Shown here: piece after piece, positions 58,731 through 64,000 of the stretch
How the letters are laid out: each line of letters starts with the position of its first letter
How positions within the stretch are numbered: the stretch's first letter is position 1
Assembly (NCBI RefSeq): GCF_003182255.1
Contig: NZ_QGTQ01000027.1
Location: 1 to 64,000, forward strand
Length of the DNA: 64,000 nt
DNA from: Paenibacillus cellulosilyticus
Lineage (GTDB): Bacteria > Bacillota > Bacilli > Paenibacillales > Paenibacillaceae
Direction of reading: 5' to 3'
The notes under the pieces: model-generated
The model's input: the letters and a program-made list of their open reading frames with translations, nothing else
Told to the model about the DNA's origin: nothing
Database searches by the model: none
Position numbers and translations under genes: made by a program

Positions 58731-58887
58731 CAACTATATGGATGTATCAGCTTTGACGCTATTAGGCTCCATTGTGTACAATGAATAAGTTCACTTATGA
58801 CATCGTACATTTATCACCATTTGATGGATACAAATGCGGTTCCTTGTGGGCTGCTGAATATGATGCGGATCGAGGTTGAAATGGTAT

Positions 58888-60552
58888 ATGACATCTACTG
58901 AAACTTACGAGCTTCCGGTTTCCCAGCCGCTGAGTGAAGCCTATGTGCAGCAATCGGATCGGCGCCTCGGCGAGCTATTTCATAGCGGCCATCCTTCTTC
59001 GGATGAAGCATGGCGTAAACGTGCTGACTATCTAGACCGCTCGGCTCATTTGCGTGCAACGGCATCGGATATTGCAGGTGTGCTTCGTGCTTACAACTCG
59101 CGCTTCGGCATGACAGCTGAGGTAGCATCGAATATTGATGCACTTGGTGAAGGGGCGCTTGTTGTCGTCGGCGGGCAGCAGGCTGGATTATGGACAGGAC
59201 CGCTGCTTGTCATTCATAAAGCAGTGACGGTGCTCACTGCAGCCAAACACGCTTCATCCGTTCTTGGCCGGACTGTTGTGCCCGTCTTCTGGATTGCTGG
59301 CGAAGATCATGACTGGGAGGAAGCGAATCATGTAATGGCGGTTTCCGATCAGGGGCTGCGTAAGCTAGCGATCGCAAGACCAGATGGACCACGTACATCA
59401 GTCAGCCGGACGGCGGTATCCTCGGAAACATGGGAGGCGGCAATTGAAGAGTTGGCTGCCACACTTCCAGGTTCAGAGTTCAAAGAAGGTCTCTTGGACA
59501 AACTGCGGTCAATCTCGGCAAGCAGCGGCACCTTGAGCGAATCGTTCGCACATCATATTATGCTGCTGTTTGGCAGCGAAGGTCTTGTGTTGATGGACGC
59601 GGATGATAAACTTCTGCGAGCAGTTGAAGCGCCGATGTTCCGTCGCATACTCAGCGAGCAGGATTCGCTTGGGGATGCGTACAGTACGGCTTCTGCGCGA
59701 TTGAAGGAGCTGGGCTACCCTACGCAGGCTGCCTACACGCCTGGCTGTGCGAATCTTTTCCTGTTCCGTCCTGATAATGACGCGATTGGATTGAAGGATG
59801 AGCGGGTGCTGCTGTACAAACGTGAGGATGGCAGCGGATTTACTGATCGCAAAGGCGAATCGAACTGGAGCCAAGAGCAACTGCTCGGTTTGGCGGAGTC
59901 GAAGCCGGAGCAGCTTAGCAACAACGTGCTGACGCGGCCGATTATGCAGGATTATGTGCTTCCGGTGCTGGCAGCCGTACTGGGACCAGGTGAGATCGCG
60001 TATTGGGCGCAGCTTGGTGAAGCGTTCCGCCATTTTGATATGGAGATGCCTATCCTTGCACCGCGTATGTCGTTTACCTTAGTCGAGGGAACGGTTGCCA
60101 AGCATATGCTGAAGTATGAATTGACATTTGATGATATCGTGACTCGATTCGAGGAAAAGAAACAAGCTTGGCTGGATTCGCAGGACCGGTTCGACATTGC
60201 TGCGAAGTTTGGTCATGCGAAGGAGCAGTTCGAGCAGCTGTACACGCCGCTTGTGGCGCTTGCCGCAGAGGTGCAGGCTGGACTTGAGAAGCTGGGCCAG
60301 ACGAATATGAGCAAAATTATTGAGCAGATCAGCTACTTGGAATCGAAGACAGCTGATGCTTTCCGCAAAAGTCACGATGCATCGCTTCGCCACTGGGAAC
60401 GGATCGGCTTGGCGATTTGGCCAGCGGGCAAGCCGCAGGAGCGTGCGCTGAACATGACAGCTTATTGGAACCGATACGGATTAGATTGGCTGCAGAAGCT
60501 GTTGGAACTGCCATATGATCCGCAGGGCGGACATCGCGTTATTTATTTGTAA
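58888..60552 (+). CDS. bshC: Bacillithiol synthase BshC
   Basis: 554 aa from ATG 58888 (TTG 58876 is in frame). Adds cysteine to GlcN-malate in bacillithiol synthesis. Characteristic VVGGQQAGLWTGPLLV (about 90-105) and PVFWIAGEDHDWEEANH (about 132-148). Length is normal. Confidence 0.95.
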   Translation: MTSTETYELPVSQPLSEAYVQQSDRRLGELFHSGHPSSDEAWRKRADYLDRSAHLRATASDIAGVLRAYNSRFGMTAEVASNIDALGEGALVVVGGQQAGLWTGPLLVIHKAVTVLTAAKHASSVLGRTVVPVFWIAGEDHDWEEANHVMAVSDQGLRKLAIARPDGPRTSVSRTAVSSETWEAAIEELAATLPGSEFKEGLLDKLRSISASSGTLSESFAHHIMLLFGSEGLVLMDADDKLLRAVEAPMFRRILSEQDSLGDAYSTASARLKELGYPTQAAYTPGCANLFLFRPDNDAIGLKDERVLLYKREDGSGFTDRKGESNWSQEQLLGLAESKPEQLSNNVLTRPIMQDYVLPVLAAVLGPGEIAYWAQLGEAFRHFDMEMPILAPRMSFTLVEGTVAKHMLKYELTFDDIVTRFEEKKQAWLDSQDRFDIAAKFGHAKEQFEQLYTPLVALAAEVQAGLEKLGQTNMSKIIEQISYLESKTADAFRKSHDASLRHWERIGLAIWPAGKPQERALNMTAYWNRYGLDWLQKLLELPYDPQGGHRVIYL

Positions 60553-60585
60553 AATAAATTTATCAGCATAGTGTGAAAGGTAGAG

Positions 60586-61863
60586 ATGAACATGAGTATT
60601 GATGCGAAGCAAACAAGTATTGTGGCGGATATGTCGCTGGCGCCGGAAGGCCATTTGAAGATCGATTGGGTTAGCGCCCATATGCCCGTTCTGAACCGTA
60701 TTCGCGAGCAATTTGAGAAAGACCAGCCTTTCAAAGGTCTGAAAGTTACGATCGCACTTCACCTTGAAGCGAAAACAGCTTATCTCGCGAAAGTTGTAAA
60801 AGCAGGCGGCGCGGAAGTGACGATCACGGGCAGCAACCCACTGTCCACACAAGACGATGTGTGCGCGGCGCTTGTAGAGGACGGAGTGACGGTATTCGCG
60901 AAATATAACCCGGAACCAAAAGAATACAAAGAGTTGATGATCAAAGCGCTCGAGACGAAGCCGGACCTGATTATCGATGACGGTGGCGACCTGGTGACGA
61001 TTCTCCACTCGGAGCGTCAGGATCTGATGTCGACGATTCGTGGTGGTGCAGAAGAAACGACGACGGGTATCATTCGTCTGAAAGCACTCGAAAAGCAAGG
61101 GGCACTGCAATTCCCGATGGTTGCGGTTAATGATGCATACTGCAAGCACTTGTTCGACAACCGTTATGGCACAGGCCAATCGGTATTCGACGGCATTAAC
61201 CGGACGACAAACCTTGTCGTTGCAGGCAAGACGGTTGTCGTAGTTGGTTACGGCTGGTGCGGCAAAGGTGTAGCCATGCGTGCTAAAGGTCTCGGCGCGA
61301 ACGTTATTGTAACGGAAATCGATGCAATCAAAGCAGTCGAAGCTTATATGGATGGTTTCGCTGTGATGTCGATGATGGACGCTGCTAAAGCTGGCGACAT
61401 CTTCGTAACGGTAACGGGTAACCGTGACGTTATCCGCGGCGAGCATTATGAAGTCATGAAGAATGGCGCGATTTTGTCCAATGCAGGACATTTCGATATC
61501 GAAGTGAATAAACCGGAGCTCGCTGCGCTTTCGTCCAATATTCGCACGGTACGCCGTAATATTGAAGAATATCAGTTGAAGGACGGACGCAGCATCTACC
61601 TGCTCGCAGAAGGCCGTCTCGTGAACCTCGCTGCAGGCGACGGGCACCCAGCTGAAATTATGGATATGACGTTTGCGCTCCAAGCGGTTGCACTGCGCCA
61701 TGTGAATGAGCAGTACGAAGCGATTGGCCGCAAAGTTGCGAACGTGCCTTATGAGCTCGACGAGCAAGTCGCACGTCTGAAGCTGGAAGCGCTGGGCATT
61801 GGCATCGATTCACTGAGCGATGAGCAGAAGGCGTATCTTGAAAGCTGGACGTCGCACGAGTAA
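60586..61863 (+). CDS. ahcY: Adenosylhomocysteinase (short C-terminus)
   Basis: 425 aa. NAD-dependent hydrolysis of S-adenosylhomocysteine. Catalytic His (ALHLEAKTA), Asp (DDGGDLV), Glu (EETTTG), Lys/Asp ([10 protein letters not shown]), and the NAD motif [10 protein letters not shown]. It lacks the C-terminal K/Y (PDHYRY-like) extension and the long insert of eukaryotic enzymes, like the Thermotoga and archaeal short form. Some relatives prefer S-inosylhomocysteine. The gene is 33 bp after bshC. Confidence 0.93.
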   Translation: MNMSIDAKQTSIVADMSLAPEGHLKIDWVSAHMPVLNRIREQFEKDQPFKGLKVTIALHLEAKTAYLAKVVKAGGAEVTITGSNPLSTQDDVCAALVEDGVTVFAKYNPEPKEYKELMIKALETKPDLIIDDGGDLVTILHSERQDLMSTIRGGAEETTTGIIRLKALEKQGALQFPMVAVNDAYCKHLFDNRYGTGQSVFDGINRTTNLVVAGKTVVVVGYGWCGKGVAMRAKGLGANVIVTEIDAIKAVEAYMDGFAVMSMMDAAKAGDIFVTVTGNRDVIRGEHYEVMKNGAILSNAGHFDIEVNKPELAALSSNIRTVRRNIEEYQLKDGRSIYLLAEGRLVNLAAGDGHPAEIMDMTFALQAVALRHVNEQYEAIGRKVANVPYELDEQVARLKLEALGIGIDSLSDEQKAYLESWTSHE

Positions 61864-61898
61864 GCTCATGTGAGCTAACTAGGGCGGCCCCGCTTGAA

Positions 61899-61939
61899 GT
61901 GGGATGAAGTGGGAGACCCCGAAAGTGGGGCAGAGTGGG
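61899..61939 (+). promoter_or_regulatory. Distal GTGGG repeats (possible MraZ sites)
   Basis: GTGGG occurs at 61899, 61909, 61925 and 61935, in two pairs of exactly 10-bp spacing. They lie between the ahcY stop and its terminator, 270-310 bp before mraZ. A single GTGGGGG is at 62030. They resemble the proximal set, but one half could be explained by a CCCC-GAAAGT-GGGG hairpin. Confidence 0.4.
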
Positions 61940-61970
61940 GAGGTCATCGTAGATGATCGTTCCTTCGGAA

Positions 61971-62010
61971 GTGGTTGGGCAGGTCTTAGACCTGTTCAGC
62001 CGCTTTTTTT
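61971..62010 (+). terminator. Terminator after ahcY
   Basis: A 15-bp stem with G-U pairs (GTGGTTGGGCAGGTC and GACCTGTTCAGCCGC) is followed by T7. Confidence 0.85.
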
Positions 62011-62135
62011 GTTTGTGAGGGTGTAAAAAGTGGGGGAATCCTATAACGGCGGGCTTTTCGAGGGGATGTTAGAACTAATTTATAGCATGAAATTATTTTA
62101 ATAATCATTGGTAAGTAGAAGGATTTTTATTTTAG

Positions 62136-62203
62136 GTGGCGAATAAGTGTGACTTAGTGGAGAAAAGTGGGGCGTAGTGGAGGAAAAAGGGGAAGGAGTG
62201 GGG
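62136..62203 (+). promoter_or_regulatory. Phased GTGG array (putative MraZ operator)
   Basis: GTGG-type motifs start at 62136, 62147 (GTGT), 62157, 62167, 62177, 62187 (AAGG, degenerate) and 62198, that is at 10-11 bp steps on one face of the helix. MraZ proteins bind direct repeats of a TGGG core at 10-bp spacing upstream of their own gene. The last motif overlaps the AAGGAG ribosome site (62193-62198) of mraZ. Confidence 0.7.
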
Positions 62204-62208
62204 CAGAC

Positions 62209-62646
62209 GTGTTCATGGGCGAGCATCAGCATAGCATCGATGACAAAGGCCGTCTGACCATCCCATCCAAATTCCGTGAAGCGCTGGGCGATACCTTTAT
62301 CGTAACGCGCGGACTTGATAACTGCTTGTTCATCTACCCGATGAGCGAGTGGGGCGTTCTGGAGCAGAAGCTCAAGGCGCTGCCGCTAATGAAGTCGGAT
62401 GCGCGTGCGTTCACTCGGTTTTTCTTCTCCGGTGCAACCGAATGCGAGTTGGATAAACAGGGAAGGGTAAATTTGCCGAAGCATTTGTGCGAATTTGCCA
62501 AGCTGGATAAGGAATGTATGGTGCTCGGCGTATCTAGCCGGGTAGAGATTTGGAGCAAAGAGACTTGGGCAGGCTATTATGAGCAATCTGAGCAAGCATT
62601 TAATGAAATCGCAGAGAAGCTGGTTGATTTTGATATTAACTTTTGA
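62209..62646 (+). CDS. mraZ: Transcriptional regulator MraZ
   Basis: 145 aa from GTG 62209, 10 bases after AAGGAG. Two AbrB-like domains: [12 protein letters not shown] (about 8-19) and [12 protein letters not shown] (about 80-91). It represses the division and cell-wall cluster in other bacteria. An upstream in-frame GTG at 62167 lies in the operator array and gives a non-conserved leader. Confidence 0.97.
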   Translation: MFMGEHQHSIDDKGRLTIPSKFREALGDTFIVTRGLDNCLFIYPMSEWGVLEQKLKALPLMKSDARAFTRFFFSGATECELDKQGRVNLPKHLCEFAKLDKECMVLGVSSRVEIWSKETWAGYYEQSEQAFNEIAEKLVDFDINF

Positions 62647-62693
62647 TAGGTAGACACAACTAGAATCGACAGCAGGAATGGGAGGTTGACCGT

Positions 62694-63644
62694 GTGTTTC
62701 AACATGTAACAGTGCTCATGGACGAGGCGATCGAAGGATTAGCCGTCAAGCCGGATGGCATTTATGTCGACTGTACGCTCGGTGGAGCGGGTCACAGCTC
62801 TGGCATCGCAGCTAAGCTAGGTGAGGGAGGCAGGCTAATTGCCTTCGATCAGGATGATTGGGCGCATGATAACGCACGCGTCAGACTGGCACCTTATATG
62901 GACCGCGTAACGTTGGTCAAAAGCAATTTCCGTTATCTCGAGCAGTGTTTGCGGGAGTGCGGTGTGCCAGAGAAGGATGGTATTCCACAGGTTGACGGGA
63001 TTTTGTTCGATCTCGGGGTATCAAGTCCTCAGCTAGACGAGGCGGAACGCGGCTTTAGCTACAATCATGACGCGCCGCTTGATATGCGGATGGATCGCGG
63101 CATTGCTCTCACAGCAGGCGATATCGTCAACACGTGGGACGAGCGTGATATCGCACGTGTGCTGCTTGAATATGGCGAAGAGAAGTTTGCTCGTAAAATT
63201 GCCCGAGAAATTATCGCGGCAAGAGCGAATGCGCCAATCGAGACGACAGGCGAGCTTGTTGAGCTGATTAAGGCAGGTATTCCTGCTGCAGCCCGCAGAA
63301 CGGGTGGCCACCCAGCTAAACGGACGTTCCAAGCGCTGCGAATTGCCGTTAATGATGAGCTTGGAGCGGAAGAGGATGCGCTCGAGCAAGCGATTCGCTG
63401 TTTGAAACCAGGCGGACGTGCTTCTGTTATTACGTTCCACTCGCTGGAGGACCGAATCTGCAAGCAGACGTTTGCTAAGTATTTAGAGAAGTGCACCTGT
63501 CCGCCAGACTTCCCGCTATGTGTTTGCGGAGGCAAAGGTACACTCCAGCTTGTCAATCGCAAGCCAATCGTACCGAGCGAAGCCGAGCTGGAGGCAAACC
63601 CACGCGCGCGATCAGCGAAGCTGAGGGTAGCAGAGAAACTATAA
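62694..63644 (+). CDS. rsmH: 16S rRNA (cytosine-1402-N4)-methyltransferase RsmH
   Basis: 316 aa, GTG start 62694 after GGGAGG. SAM motif [11 protein letters not shown] (about 25-35) and [14 protein letters not shown] (about 102-115), and the [12 protein letters not shown] region. Second gene of the mra cluster. Confidence 0.97.
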   Translation: MFQHVTVLMDEAIEGLAVKPDGIYVDCTLGGAGHSSGIAAKLGEGGRLIAFDQDDWAHDNARVRLAPYMDRVTLVKSNFRYLEQCLRECGVPEKDGIPQVDGILFDLGVSSPQLDEAERGFSYNHDAPLDMRMDRGIALTAGDIVNTWDERDIARVLLEYGEEKFARKIAREIIAARANAPIETTGELVELIKAGIPAAARRTGGHPAKRTFQALRIAVNDELGAEEDALEQAIRCLKPGGRASVITFHSLEDRICKQTFAKYLEKCTCPPDFPLCVCGGKGTLQLVNRKPIVPSEAELEANPRARSAKLRVAEKL

Positions 63645-63722
63645 CGTACTTCCAGTAGCATCACATATAAAATTTCAATCAAGTCGTTCCACACGCGGCG
63701 CATAATCGAGAGGGGGATCATC

Positions 63723-64000
63723 ATGGCTTATACAAATGGCAACCTAGCATTGCAACCGAAGCGCAAGCAGAAGGTACAGCAGCAGCAGAAACCGCAGAAA
63801 CAGCAGCAGGTTGTCCAGGAAGCAAGACGAACCGTAGTGGTGAAGCGTACGCTGCCATTGAAAGAGAAGCTTCTTTATATGGTTACGATCATTGCGGTCG
63901 TGCTTGTGATGGGGGCTGTTATTTACCGTTACGCGGAAGTCTATCAAATGAAATTCGAAGTGATGCAGCTGACGAAAGAACAGTCGAAAATGAACGCTGA
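63723..64000 (+). CDS. ftsL: Cell division protein FtsL (partial)
   Basis: Cut by the window end; 92 codons seen. Basic, glutamine-rich cytosolic tail (many K/Q), one membrane helix (about 50-70), then the start of a coiled coil (QMKFEVMQLTKEQSK). Position after rsmH supports FtsL, a divisome member partnering FtsB/DivIC. Confidence 0.9.
   Translation, partial: MAYTNGNLALQPKRKQKVQQQQKPQKQQQVVQEARRTVVVKRTLPLKEKLLYMVTIIAVVLVMGAVIYRYAEVYQMKFEVMQLTKEQSKMNA

Noticed and set aside
60553-60585. SAH riboswitch before ahcY
   Set aside because: Only 33 bp separate it from bshC, far too short for the aptamer.
62167-62208. Upstream mraZ start at 62167
   Set aside because: It adds 14 glycine/arginine-rich residues not found in MraZ and is inside the operator array.

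Overview
The window is chromosomal DNA of a spore-forming, low-to-mid GC Firmicute, most likely Paenibacillaceae (Paenibacillus or a close relative). Reasons: Bacillales-type gene order (era-yqzL-recO-glyQS-ppsR-yqxD-dnaG-sigA-trmK-yqfO; rpsU-yqeY-nfeD-floA-yqfC-yqfD-phoH-pgpH-ybeY-dgkA-cdd; typA-ylaH; ylaJ/ylaK; rsfA-panE-DUF3397-bshC ... mraZ-rsmH-ftsL), sporulation genes (yqfC, yqfD, rsfA, a YhcN/YlaJ lipoprotein), bacillithiol synthesis (bshC), strong Shine-Dalgarno sites with frequent GTG/TTG starts, and many short structured intergenic repeats. This is a core-genome segment; I see no prophage, intact insertion sequence, CRISPR array, tRNA or rRNA gene.

Layout. 1-790: gene-poor left edge with a hairpin repeat. 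791-8342: addB-addA recombination helicase/nuclease, then two unrecognised membrane/surface proteins and a HIT hydrolase. 10128-20123: rpsU-yqeY under a near-perfect promoter, then nfeD-floA, sporulation yqfC-yqfD, phoH, pgpH, ybeY, dgkA, cdd. 20164-24084: era, small yqzL, recO, a MATE exporter, and a glycine T-box leader. The leader is separated from glyQS by a 252-bp MITE-like element. 27383-28353: about 1 kb of repeats. 28354-35561: ppsR, yqxD, dnaG, sigA, a membrane protein, trmK and yqfO. 35634-36036: RNase P RNA. 36266-43229: a subtilisin-like lipoprotein protease on the minus strand, small conserved genes, a lytic transglycosylase, and the cysteine desulfurase-thiI pair. 43264-45738: two divergent TerC-family genes flanking tandem hairpin repeats, and a membrane protein. 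45806-51664: typA, ylaH, an unknown, an LCP ligase, a 46-codon gene, ylaJ(-) and ylaK. 51828-56248: a solute-binding protein, a coiled-coil exported protein(-), a MidA-type methyltransferase, DUF2626(-), and tandem repeats. 56413-64000: rsfA, panE, DUF3397, bshC, adenosylhomocysteinase, then the start of the division/cell-wall cluster (mraZ, rsmH, ftsL cut by the window edge).

The genes are mainly housekeeping: DNA repair and replication (AddAB, RecO, DnaG), transcription (SigA), translation and tRNA modification (S21, GlyQS, TrmK, ThiI, Era, YbeY, RNase P, RsmH), envelope homeostasis (NfeD/FloA, DgkA, LCP, transglycosylase, FtsL) and sporulation. The most unusual material is intergenic: several families of structured repeats, one with covarying outer stems at three loci, a phased array of putative MraZ boxes, and several terminators whose hairpins contain the stop codon. 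Three genes shorter than 60 codons (rpsU, yqzL and the 46-aa ORF) were found by direct reading.
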